The notes under the pieces: model-generated
The model's database searches: none
What the model saw: the letters and a program-made list of their open reading frames with translations, nothing else
What the model was told of the DNA's origin: nothing
From: Sphingobacteriaceae bacterium
Lineage (GTDB): Bacteria > Bacteroidota > Bacteroidia > B-17B0 > Aurantibacillaceae
Direction of reading: 5' to 3'
Assembly: GCA_013823565.1 (NCBI GenBank)
Contig: PNMI01000002.1
Coordinates: forward strand, 1-64,000
DNA: 64,000 nucleotides
Position numbers and translations under genes: made by a program
Shown: one piece after another, positions 35,023 through 42,794 of the stretch
Layout: each line of letters starts with the position of its first letter
Position numbering within the stretch: the stretch's first letter is position 1

Positions 35023-36804
35023 ATGGGCAACATTATTTTTCTAATACTCGTTTTAATTTCATTTGTAGGCTTATATAAAATATTTGAAAAAGCTGGTTTA
35101 CCTGCATGGAAAGCGCTAATTCCAGTATATAATTTTTGGTTAGTGGGTACCATCATTAATCGTCCAAAATGGTGGGGATTAATCATGATTGTTCCTGGTG
35201 TGAATTTAATTATGTACGGTGTATATGGTTTTCATTTAGCGCGTGCGTTTAAGAAACGTATGAATAATGATTTAGTATATGCCTCTTTAATGCCTTACAT
35301 TTATTTTGCTTATTTAGGTTTTAACAAAGACATTAAATATTTCGGAGTTACTGATATTAAATCTGAATCATCATTCATTAAAAACTGGGCCGACCCAATT
35401 ATTTTTGCGGTTGTAGCAGCATCAATTATTCGTGGTTTCTTTTTCGAAGCATTTACTATTCCAACTTCTTCATTAGAAAAATCATTAATGGTAGGTGATT
35501 TCTTATTTGTAAATAAAGTGTGTTATGGTGCTAAAGTACCACAAACACCTATCGCTTTTCCTTTTGCGCATCACACTTTACCATTTACCGAAAGCACTAA
35601 ATCATACTTAGAGTGGATTAAAATTCCTTACTTAAGATTGCCAGGATATTCAAAACCTAAAAATGGTGAAATAGTAGTATTTAACTATCCTGATGGAGAC
35701 ACTGTGGCATTAGGTGCTCAAAACATGAGCTACTATCAATTAGTAAGAGAAATTGCAACAAGTATTAAACAAGAAGAAGGCGGAAAAAAATCTGACGCAT
35801 ATTACAAAGAACAAGCTTGGAGTTACGTGAACAGTCAACAAAAACCATTTGGAGCAATTACTGGCCGACCTGTAGATAAAAGAGAGCATTACGTGAAACG
35901 TTGTGTTGCTATTGCAGGAGACAAAATAGAAATCAAAGACGGAGAAATTTTTATCAATGATAAAAAACAAGAAATGCCTGAGCATGCTCAACACCATTAT
36001 ATTGTAGCTACAAAAGGCAATATGTTTGGCGAAAATGGTCAAAGTAAAACTCGTGAGATGGTTTTGTCAAACTATGAGTTATTAGAGAAATATGATATCT
36101 ATGTAACAGAAGCTTCAAAAATTGATGGACGTAGTAATGCAGATACTTCTTTTTACAACTTAAATATGCCTGCAGATGTGGCTAATAAAATTAAACAATT
36201 ACCAGGCGTATTATCTGTGAATAGAGAAATTGAACCGAAAGGTTTACGTGACCCTCGCATATTCCCACACAATAATAGTTATGCATGGAATAACGACAAC
36301 TTTGGTCCATTAGTTTTACCATCAGAAGGAATGACGATTAAAATTGATACTGGTAATATTTGTTTGTACGAAAAAATGTTGAGCACTTATGATAATGGCA
36401 TTCATCAAATCACAAAATCTGGAGCGCAAGTATTGTATGATGGTAAACCAATTACATCTTACACCTTTAAACAAGGTTACTATTGGATGATGGGAGATAA
36501 CCGTCACAATTCAGCAGATAGCCGTAGTTGGGGTGTTGTACCATTTGACCACGTGGTTGGTCGACCTGTATTTGTTTGGTTTAGTATGAAAGATCCTAAA
36601 AACAATCCTATTACAGGTCAATCTATCTTAGGTTCATTAACTAAAAATTCTCACGATGGTAAATTCCGTTGGGAACGCTTTATGTGTTATGTGGGCGAAG
36701 ATGGATTAGTGTCTTGGAAAATACCTGTAGCTATTTTAGCCTTATTAGGTTTTGGTTATAGTTTCTGGAGCAAGAGAAGAGAGAAAAAGAAACTAAAAAA
36801 ATAA
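35023..36804 (+). CDS. lepB: Signal peptidase I, long Bacteroidota form
   Basis: LepB removes signal peptides in the inner membrane. The first 120 residues carry a hydrophobic domain with AGLPAWKALIPVYNFWLVG and NRPKWWGLIMIVPGVN, the usual N-terminal extension of this phylum's enzyme. The catalytic Ser is at about residue 150 (FTIPTSSLEKSL) and the catalytic Lys at about 292 (HYVKRCVAIAGDKIEI). GDNRHNSADSRSWGVVP marks the final box. A large insertion separates the boxes. The 593-residue length is normal for Bacteroidota, not a fusion oddity. Confidence 0.93.
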   Translation: MGNIIFLILVLISFVGLYKIFEKAGLPAWKALIPVYNFWLVGTIINRPKWWGLIMIVPGVNLIMYGVYGFHLARAFKKRMNNDLVYASLMPYIYFAYLGFNKDIKYFGVTDIKSESSFIKNWADPIIFAVVAASIIRGFFFEAFTIPTSSLEKSLMVGDFLFVNKVCYGAKVPQTPIAFPFAHHTLPFTESTKSYLEWIKIPYLRLPGYSKPKNGEIVVFNYPDGDTVALGAQNMSYYQLVREIATSIKQEEGGKKSDAYYKEQAWSYVNSQQKPFGAITGRPVDKREHYVKRCVAIAGDKIEIKDGEIFINDKKQEMPEHAQHHYIVATKGNMFGENGQSKTREMVLSNYELLEKYDIYVTEASKIDGRSNADTSFYNLNMPADVANKIKQLPGVLSVNREIEPKGLRDPRIFPHNNSYAWNNDNFGPLVLPSEGMTIKIDTGNICLYEKMLSTYDNGIHQITKSGAQVLYDGKPITSYTFKQGYYWMMGDNRHNSADSRSWGVVPFDHVVGRPVFVWFSMKDPKNNPITGQSILGSLTKNSHDGKFRWERFMCYVGEDGLVSWKIPVAILALLGFGYSFWSKRREKKKLKK

Positions 36805-36806
36805 TC

Positions 36807-37022
36807 TTGCAAAACTCCGAAATCCTATTAGAATTAGTTAAAGTGAAAATGCCCTTTGGAAGATACAAAGGCTACACTTTAGCTAATTTACCAGTTTCGT
36901 ATTTAGAATGGTTTCAACGCAAAGGTTTTCCTGATAGTAAATTAGGAATGATGTTAGCTACGATGTACGAAATCAAATCAAATGGATTAGAGTATTTGTT
37001 GGAGCCATTGAAGAAATTATAA
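36807..37022 (+). CDS. DUF3820 family small protein
   Basis: The 71-residue protein starts at TTG two bases after the lepB stop. It has the DUF3820 core VKMPFGRYKGYTLANLPVSYLEWF, with GMMLATMYEIKSNGLEYL after it. The family is described as a putative virulence or quorum-sensing-linked factor in other bacteria, but no function is proven. It is probably co-translated with lepB. Confidence 0.78.
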   Translation: MQNSEILLELVKVKMPFGRYKGYTLANLPVSYLEWFQRKGFPDSKLGMMLATMYEIKSNGLEYLLEPLKKL

Positions 37023-37026
37023 AAGC

Positions 37027-37097
37027 TGTCAGTTCGAGCGAAGTCGAGAACTAGACAGATATTCTAATTACGCTTCTCGACTACGCTCGAAGTGACA
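37027..37097. repeat. TCGAG-type inverted repeat element, full copy 1
   Basis: Left arm 37027-37050 (TGTCAGTTCGAGCGAAGTCG...) and right arm 37074-37097 (TTCTCGACTACGCTCGAAGT...) are near-perfect complements of 24 bases around a 23-base loop. The same arms occur at 54834-54902, and one arm alone at 45350-45373. It lies between DUF3820 and the DEAD-box gene and can work as a transcript end. Confidence 0.8.
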
Positions 37098-37160
37098 ACG
37101 AAATCATCCTATTTAAGCTTAAAAAAAATAGCGTATCTTTACCAAATATACAGATTGGCT

Positions 37161-38492
37161 ATGACTACTTTTAAAGACCTAAACCTTACTAAACAATTAA
37201 TAAATGCCTTAAGCGATATTGGCTTTGAAAACCCAACGCCTATTCAAGAAAAAGCATTTCCTGTTATTATGTCGGGTAAAGATGCCGTTGGTATAGCCCA
37301 AACTGGTACTGGTAAAACCTTTGCCTATTTATTGCCCATTTTACGCCAATTAACGTTTTCAGAACAACGCCAACCTCGTGTTTTAATTGTTGTTCCTACA
37401 CGTGAGCTAGTAGTGCAAGTGGTAGACGAAGTCGCTAAACTATCCACATATATGCAAGCAAGATGCGTGGGAGTTTATGGAGGAGGAAATATTAATATTC
37501 AAAAACAAAAAGTGTATGACGGTGTTGATATTTTAGTAGCGACTCCAGGACGTTTAATTGATTTAACTTTAAGCCGAACTTTACAATTTAATAGCATTCA
37601 AAAATTAGTGATTGATGAAGTTGATGAAATGTTAAACTTAGGTTTCCGTTCTCAATTAATTAAAATATTAGATATCCTTCCTGAAAAGCGTCAAAACTTA
37701 ATGTTTTCGGCAACCTTGAATGAAGATGTGGAAATGATGATTGACAATTATTTTTACAAGCCTGAGTATATTGAATTAATTAGTAGAGGAACACCATTAG
37801 AAAAAATTATTCAGCAGGCTTATCATGTTCCTAATTTTTACACAAAAGTAAATTTATTAGAGTTCTTATTACAAACAGAAAAACAATTCACTAAGGTATT
37901 ATTGTTTGTAAAGAACAAAAAAATAGCAGATGATATTTACAAAGCATTAGAAGGTGAATTTGCAGAAGACATTGGTGTCATTCACTCCAACAAATCACAA
38001 CCTCAGCGTTTTAGTGCGGTAAAGAAATTTGATGAAGGAACACATCGTTTATTAATTGCAACAGATGTGATTGCGCGTGGTTTAGATTTAAAAGATGTAA
38101 CACACGTTATCAATTTTGATATGCCATCTAAAGAAGCCAGTGCATATATACATCGTATTGGTAGAACTGGTCGTGCTGACAAAACAGGTATTGCCATAAG
38201 TTTCATCACTAAAAAAGATGCCGCGATGCAAAAGGAAATTGAAACACTGATGAAGAAAAAGTTAGTGATATTGGATATGCCAGAAGCCGTTGAAATATCA
38301 GAAAATTTAACGCAAGACGAAAAACCGGTAACCAGAGATAAATCAAAATCTCCTAAAGTGATTCAATATGAAGGCGGTGGTGCTTTTCATGAAAAGAAAG
38401 ATAAAAACAAAAAAGTAAACTTAGGAGGTAAACGCCGTCAAGAAAACTTAAGAAGAATAGCAGAAAAAAATGCTAGATCGAAGCCTTTTTAA
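37161..38492 (+). CDS. DEAD-box-type ATP-dependent RNA helicase
   Basis: The helicase has the Q motif FENPTPIQEKAFPVI and motif I AQTGTGKTFAYLLPI. Motif II reads VIDEVDEMLNLGF, a DEVD variant of DEAD. Motif III is MFSATLN, and the C-terminal domain ends with HIGRTGRADKTG. A basic tail (KKDKNKKVNLGGKRRQENLRR) probably helps RNA binding. The ATG at 37161 is used because the track start at 37092 lies inside a repeat element. At 443 residues it fits the RhlE-like group. Confidence 0.9.
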   Translation: MTTFKDLNLTKQLINALSDIGFENPTPIQEKAFPVIMSGKDAVGIAQTGTGKTFAYLLPILRQLTFSEQRQPRVLIVVPTRELVVQVVDEVAKLSTYMQARCVGVYGGGNINIQKQKVYDGVDILVATPGRLIDLTLSRTLQFNSIQKLVIDEVDEMLNLGFRSQLIKILDILPEKRQNLMFSATLNEDVEMMIDNYFYKPEYIELISRGTPLEKIIQQAYHVPNFYTKVNLLEFLLQTEKQFTKVLLFVKNKKIADDIYKALEGEFAEDIGVIHSNKSQPQRFSAVKKFDEGTHRLLIATDVIARGLDLKDVTHVINFDMPSKEASAYIHRIGRTGRADKTGIAISFITKKDAAMQKEIETLMKKKLVILDMPEAVEISENLTQDEKPVTRDKSKSPKVIQYEGGGAFHEKKDKNKKVNLGGKRRQENLRRIAEKNARSKPF

Positions 38493-38551
38493 TCAACACC
38501 ACCCATATAACTACGAAAACATTAATCATTGATTAATTTGCATTTTCTACA

Positions 38552-38992
38552 ATGAAAAAAAACGAAAATAACCAAACTACAAAAGCACCAAGTGTGTTTG
38601 CTCAAACTTATTTTCATGGCACAAAAGCCAATTTACAAATAGGGGATTTAATTGAACCAGGTTTTAACACCAATTACGGACAAAAAAAAAATGCTAAATA
38701 CATTTTTTTGTCGGCAACCTTAGACGCTGCTATTTGGGGTGCTGAGTTAGCTACTGGAGATGGTAAAGAAAGAATTTATTTAGTAGAACCAACTGGCGAG
38801 ATTGAAGATGATCCAGATTTAACGGATAAAAAATTTCCTGGTAATCCAACCAAGTCGTATCGTTCAACCTCTCCTTTTAGAGTTGTAGGAGAAGTAAGCA
38901 TTTGGCAGGGACATCCTACAGAACAAGTTAAAGTAATGAAAGATGCTTTAGAAAAATTGAAAGAGCAAGGGATTAATTCATTAAACGATTAA
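38552..38992 (+). CDS. arr: NAD+-rifampin ADP-ribosyltransferase (Arr-type)
   Basis: The 146-residue protein matches Arr, which inactivates rifampin by ADP-ribosylation. Family text includes FAQTYFHGTKANLQIGDLIEPG, KYIFLSATLDAAIWGAELA, RIYLVEPTGEIEDDPDLTDKKFPGNPTKSYRS and PFRVVGEVSIWQG. It is 2-5 residues longer than many members. Five bases separate its stop from the SRPBCC gene, so the two may be co-transcribed. A decayed T9SS cargo end follows, so the pair may have replaced an earlier gene. Resistance activity is inferred from the family. Confidence 0.88.
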   Translation: MKKNENNQTTKAPSVFAQTYFHGTKANLQIGDLIEPGFNTNYGQKKNAKYIFLSATLDAAIWGAELATGDGKERIYLVEPTGEIEDDPDLTDKKFPGNPTKSYRSTSPFRVVGEVSIWQGHPTEQVKVMKDALEKLKEQGINSLND

Positions 38993-38997
38993 ACAGC

Positions 38998-39441
38998 ATG
39001 GTAAACTCAGAAAAAGAAATATATAGTTCTCGTATTATCCATGCACCCATACACAAAGTATATCATGCCTTTGAAAATCCTAATCATTTAAAAAACTGGT
39101 GGGGACCGCATGGTTTTACAAACACTATTCATGAATTTGATTTAAACCCTGGTGGCAAATGGTTATTAACCATGCATGGCCCCGAAAAAGGAAACTATGA
39201 AAACTCTTCTGTATTCAGCACAGTTGAACCCTTACGGAAAATTTCTTGGAAAAGACAATCACAACCCTTATTTGATATGGAAGTGGGGTTCAAAAAAATT
39301 ACCGATAAGTCAACTGAAATTTCTTTTAGGATGTTGTTTGCAACAACAGAAGAATGCAATAAAATAAAACCTTTTGCTGCCTCAAAAAACGAAGAAAATT
39401 TTGATAGACTAGAAAAAGAAATAGAATTAATTTCATTATAA
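38998..39441 (+). CDS. SRPBCC (AHSA1-like) domain protein
   Basis: The 147-residue protein has a START/Bet v1-like fold of the AHSA1 group: SRIIHAPIHKVYHAFENPNHLKNWWGPHGFTN at the start, then FDLNPGGKWLLTMHGPE, and DKSTEISFRMLF late. These proteins bind hydrophobic ligands or help Hsp90-like chaperones; the ligand is unknown. It follows arr by 5 bp. After its stop the same frame continues into a T9SS sorting-domain relic. Confidence 0.8.
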   Translation: MVNSEKEIYSSRIIHAPIHKVYHAFENPNHLKNWWGPHGFTNTIHEFDLNPGGKWLLTMHGPEKGNYENSSVFSTVEPLRKISWKRQSQPLFDMEVGFKKITDKSTEISFRMLFATTEECNKIKPFAASKNEENFDRLEKEIELISL

Positions 39442-39584
39442 AAAACACTAATTCATCATGTACTTGTAATATATGATGTATAGGGGAAAACAGTATCTTC
39501 TTATAATATCAAACCTGAAGATAAATTTTCAATATCGAAAACTTAAAACTACAAAGTGGCGTTTATTACTGTAAAATAAATTAA
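39442..39584 (+). pseudogene. Decayed T9SS type A sorting-domain remnant
   Basis: The 143 bp after the SRPBCC stop read as the end of a T9SS C-terminal domain with mutations. One frame gives LVIYDV, then TAG, then GKTVSSYNIKPEDKF. The next frame gives IENLKLQSGVYYCKIN and a stop at 39582-39584. These match, in order, the usual IYDVxGKxV, Y-x-I and LxxGxYxxKI blocks. At least one in-frame stop and one frameshift separate the blocks. The rest of the cargo gene is gone. This is inference from short but ordered matches. Confidence 0.7.
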
Positions 39585-39620
39585 GATAATAAGACATTAG
39601 TTCATAATAAATTAATTCAC

Positions 39621-39657
39621 AAAAAAATCCTTTGATAAATTATCAAAGGATTTTTTT
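39621..39657 (+). terminator. Rho-independent terminator after arr/SRPBCC
   Basis: Seventeen-base perfect arms (AAAAAAATCCTTTGATA and its complement) around an AAT loop end in a T-run on the plus strand, and the A-run would serve the minus strand too. It probably once ended the lost T9SS cargo gene and now ends the arr/SRPBCC transcript. Confidence 0.88.
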
Positions 39658-39703
39658 ATAACAACATTTTCTTCTTGCACAATAAAAAACTATTTTTACA
39701 ATC

Positions 39704-40216
39704 ATGTTCGCCATTATTGATATAGAAACTTGTGGAGGGAAATTTGATTATCCCAAAGGGCGAATTACAGAAATTTGCATTTTAATTCACGATGGCTTAC
39801 AAGTCACCGACAAATTTTCTACGCTTATCAATCCCGAATGTTATATCTCACCACTTTATACAAACATTACAGGTATAACCAATCAAATGGTTGCTAACGC
39901 TCCTAAATTTCATGAGGTGGCAAATACAATTTTACAACTCACAGAAAACAGAACATTTGTAGCCCATAATGTGAGCTTTGATTATAATTTCATTAAGGGA
40001 GAGTTTGCCTCTTTAGGTTATGAATATGAACGAGAAAAATTATGTACCGTAAAATTGAGTCGCAAATTAATACCTGGCAAAAAAACCTATAGTCTTGGAC
40101 CTTTATGTGAATCTCTAGGAATTAGCAATAATGCCAGACATAGAGCCGAAGGTGATGCTGTGGCAACCGCCAAATTATTTGATATTTTATTACAAATAAA
40201 AAGCAGTGTCCGATAA
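39704..40216 (+). CDS. DnaQ-like 3'-5' exonuclease
   Basis: The 170-residue protein has the three DEDDh exonuclease motifs: FAIIDIETCGGKFDY at the N terminus, VAHNVSFDYNFIKGEF in the middle and HRAEGDAVATAKLF at the C terminus, with the His five residues before the last Asp. It may proofread or trim DNA ends in the cytoplasm. Many Bacteroidota relatives carry a C-terminal GIY-YIG domain; this one ends after the exonuclease domain. It is complete as read. Confidence 0.86.
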   Translation: MFAIIDIETCGGKFDYPKGRITEICILIHDGLQVTDKFSTLINPECYISPLYTNITGITNQMVANAPKFHEVANTILQLTENRTFVAHNVSFDYNFIKGEFASLGYEYEREKLCTVKLSRKLIPGKKTYSLGPLCESLGISNNARHRAEGDAVATAKLFDILLQIKSSVR

Positions 40217-40246
40217 TCAAACTTGTTGTTTTTGTATATTTATCCC

Positions 40247-41179
40247 ATGCAAAAAATTTTGATTACAGGCTCAAATGGCTTATTAGGACAAAAATTAGTT
40301 TACAAACTAAAAGATAAAGCTAACGTATTATGTATTGCTACTGCTCGTGGAGAAAATAGATTAGTAAACAAATCTGGTTACGAATATGCAGCTCTAGATA
40401 TCACCAATTATGATAATGTTGCTGAAGTGTTTGGTAAATACATGCCTGATGTTATTATTAATACAGCAGCCATGACAAACGTTGATGCTTGCGAAACTGA
40501 TAGAGATGGAGCCTATCTTTTAAATACAATTTCGGTTAAAAATCAAGTGGATGTTTTAGAGAAATTACAAAAAGAAAACCCCAACTATAAACCTCACTTT
40601 ATTCATCTATCAACCGATTTTATTTTTGATGGCACACACGGGCCTTTAGATGAAACAGAAAAACCAAATCCATTAAGCTACTATGCTGAAACAAAATTAG
40701 AAGCCGAGAAAATTATTCAAGCTTCATCATTACATTGGGCAATCGCTCGTACAGTTTTAGTTTATGGCATTGTAGATAATATGAGTAGAAGCAATATTGT
40801 ATTATGGGTGAAACAAAATTTAGAACAAGGAAAAACGATTAATGTAGTAGACGACCAATACCGTACTCCAACTCTTGCTGAAGATTTAGCAGATGGTTGC
40901 ATTTTAATTGCTGAGAAAAAAGCAAGTGGTATTTATAATATTTCCGGAAAAGATTTTTTAAATATTTTAGAAGTAGCTCATTTAGTGGCTGATTATTACA
41001 AACTAGACAAATCATTAATTAAGCCTTCTAAATCAGTAGATATCAAACAACCTGCTAAACGTCCGCCAATTACAGGCTTTATTATAGATAAAGCAAAGTG
41101 TGATTTAGGATACAATCCTCATAGCTTTGTGGAAGGAATTAAATTTCTGGAAGAACAATTAAAACAAATGGGAGTTTAA
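40247..41179 (+). CDS. RmlD-like SDR (dTDP-4-dehydrorhamnose reductase family)
   Basis: This NAD(P)-dependent SDR opens with KILITGSNGLLGQKLVYKL and shows IINTAAMTNVDACETDRDGAYLLN and HLSTDFIFDGTHGPLDET, both typical of RmlD. The catalytic Tyr and Lys are in NPLSYYAETKLEAEK. Start ATG 40247 is used; the track start at 40223 adds eight residues before the Rossmann motif. No other rhamnose genes are near, so the substrate could be another dTDP sugar or an unrelated compound. It starts 31 bp after the exonuclease. Confidence 0.83.
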   Translation: MQKILITGSNGLLGQKLVYKLKDKANVLCIATARGENRLVNKSGYEYAALDITNYDNVAEVFGKYMPDVIINTAAMTNVDACETDRDGAYLLNTISVKNQVDVLEKLQKENPNYKPHFIHLSTDFIFDGTHGPLDETEKPNPLSYYAETKLEAEKIIQASSLHWAIARTVLVYGIVDNMSRSNIVLWVKQNLEQGKTINVVDDQYRTPTLAEDLADGCILIAEKKASGIYNISGKDFLNILEVAHLVADYYKLDKSLIKPSKSVDIKQPAKRPPITGFIIDKAKCDLGYNPHSFVEGIKFLEEQLKQMGV

Positions 41180-41241
41180 ACTTGTATTAAAAACCACGGC
41201 ATTCTATGTGGTGATTGATCACGCCACGGCTTGACTCGAAA

Positions 41242-41850
41242 TCACCACTTACACTTACAACTAGGCGACATATACACTTTTGCTCTAGGCAGCATGTTAA
41301 TGATATTAGCTTGCGTCTCGTCGCTTATTAAAATATTACGTAAGTCTAACACCTTTAAAGATTTTAATCCCGATAAAGAAGATGGATACTCATCTAAGTT
41401 ATTACTCCATAAATCTAATATTTCTAGTTTTTCAAGATTACCAATTTGAGGGGGTAAAATCTCTAAATCATTTTGATTAAAATTTAAATAGACCAAGTTA
41501 CTTAGTTTCCCAATTTCTTTCGGTAAACGTTTTAAACCTGTTTTGCTACAGGCAAAATATTGTAAATTACTTAATAGATAAATACTATCTGGTAATTCAG
41601 CAATAGAGTTTTTGCTAATATCTAAATATTGTAAATTTTTAAATTGCAATATTTCTTTTGGAAAAGATTTTAGATGCTGTTTACGAAGAACTAATTTAAT
41701 AACAGCATCAGGATTTTTCATCGCTTCTTGAATCGATACAAATCCTTGCATCGTATCTAATGCTAAAGAATCAAGCAACTGAGCCTCACTTATCTTAAAA
41801 GAAAAAGATAAACTAATTATAAATACTATTTTAAAAAAAGACTTAAACAT
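41242..41850 (-). CDS. Secreted leucine-rich-repeat protein
   Basis: The 202-residue protein (ATG at 41850, seven residues after the track start) has a signal peptide (FKSFFKIVFIISLSFSFKIS) and about six LRR units such as LQYLDISKNSIAELPDSIY, LVYLNFNQNDLEILPPQIG and LEILDLWSNNLDEYPSSL. LRR proteins bind partners through the concave face; no partner is known. Its start overlaps the ribF stop by 8 bp, so it is translationally coupled to ribF. A T9SS sorting domain is not present. Confidence 0.82.
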   Translation of the reverse strand: MFKSFFKIVFIISLSFSFKISEAQLLDSLALDTMQGFVSIQEAMKNPDAVIKLVLRKQHLKSFPKEILQFKNLQYLDISKNSIAELPDSIYLLSNLQYFACSKTGLKRLPKEIGKLSNLVYLNFNQNDLEILPPQIGNLEKLEILDLWSNNLDEYPSSLSGLKSLKVLDLRNILISDETQANIINMLPRAKVYMSPSCKCKW

Positions 41851-42766
41851 GACTACAAGCGATTTTATCATTTGCTAAGGCTTGCTTTAGCTCATCTAAG
41901 TTAGCAAATTTTTCTTCATTTCGTATGCGCTTCACAAATTCAACCTTTACACGTTCTCCATAAATATCTTGATCAAAATCAAAAATATTAACTTCAATTT
42001 TTATGGTATTATCTAAATCCGTGGTAGGGTTTGTTCCTATATTAAGCATGCCTTTGTACGATTGTTTTCCAATCAAAACATTAACAGCATAAACACCTAT
42101 TTTAGGTATTAATTTGTCCTCATTCCCTATTGAAATATTTGCTGTGGGATAACCAATGGTTCTTCCTAATTGTTTACCCTTAACGACCTTACCAGTTATA
42201 AAAAAAGAATAACCTAAGAAATCATTCGTCACTAAAATATCTCCCTCCTCTATAGCTCTTCTAATACGAGTGCTACTTACATTTAGCTGATTAATTTCTT
42301 GAGCTGGAATTTCTTCAACATTAAATTGATGAGTTGTTGCAAACTGCTTTAAGGTTTCAATACTACCTTCTCTGTTGCTGCCAAAACGATGATCGTATCC
42401 AATTACTAAAGTTTTTGTTTTTAAACCTTTTACAATCACATCTACAATATAATCGTTGGCCTGCATTTGCGAAAACTCTTTAGTAAAGGGAAAAACCAAT
42501 ACATGATCAACACCAAAATGTTTTAGTACTTCACATTTCTCTTCCGTTAAGGTAATTAACTTTAAATCTTTTTGTTCAGGAAATAATACTTTACGAGGAT
42601 GTGGATCAAATGTGAAAACGACTATTTCTCCGCCTTGCTTATTTTTTAATTCAACTAATCGCTTAATGATTTTTTGATGCCCCAAATGTACCCCATCAAA
42701 AGTTCCAATAGTAACAATAGAATTTGTTAAGCCAGATAATTCGGATATTTGATGATAGACCTGCAC
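41843..42766 (-). CDS. ribF: Bifunctional riboflavin kinase/FAD synthetase
   Basis: RibF makes FMN and FAD from riboflavin. The N-terminal nucleotidyltransferase shows VTIGTFDGVHLGHQKIIKRL and VIGYDHRFGSNREG, and the C-terminal kinase domain shows GKVVKGKQLGRTIGYPTANI and MLNIGTNPTT. The 307-residue length is normal. The enzyme is cytoplasmic and likely essential. No FMN riboswitch was recognised upstream, where only 28 bp separate it from the MORN gene. Confidence 0.95.
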   Translation of the reverse strand: MQVYHQISELSGLTNSIVTIGTFDGVHLGHQKIIKRLVELKNKQGGEIVVFTFDPHPRKVLFPEQKDLKLITLTEEKCEVLKHFGVDHVLVFPFTKEFSQMQANDYIVDVIVKGLKTKTLVIGYDHRFGSNREGSIETLKQFATTHQFNVEEIPAQEINQLNVSSTRIRRAIEEGDILVTNDFLGYSFFITGKVVKGKQLGRTIGYPTANISIGNEDKLIPKIGVYAVNVLIGKQSYKGMLNIGTNPTTDLDNTIKIEVNIFDFDQDIYGERVKVEFVKRIRNEEKFANLDELKQALANDKIACSHV

Positions 42767-42794
42767 AAAAAAATAGAGCGTAAAGATATAAGAT

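Noticed and set aside
37092-37160. Upstream GTG start for the DEAD-box gene
   Set aside because: The GTG lies in the right arm of a repeat element, and the added residues have no family match. The ATG at 37161 fits.
41208-41248. GTGGTGATT/AATCACCAC inverted repeat near the LRR gene end
   Set aside because: The 9-bp arms are 23 bp apart, one arm overlaps the coding end, and no T-run follows. It is too weak to call a terminator.
42767-42794. FMN riboswitch before ribF
   Set aside because: The gap is only 28 bp and cannot hold the FMN aptamer.
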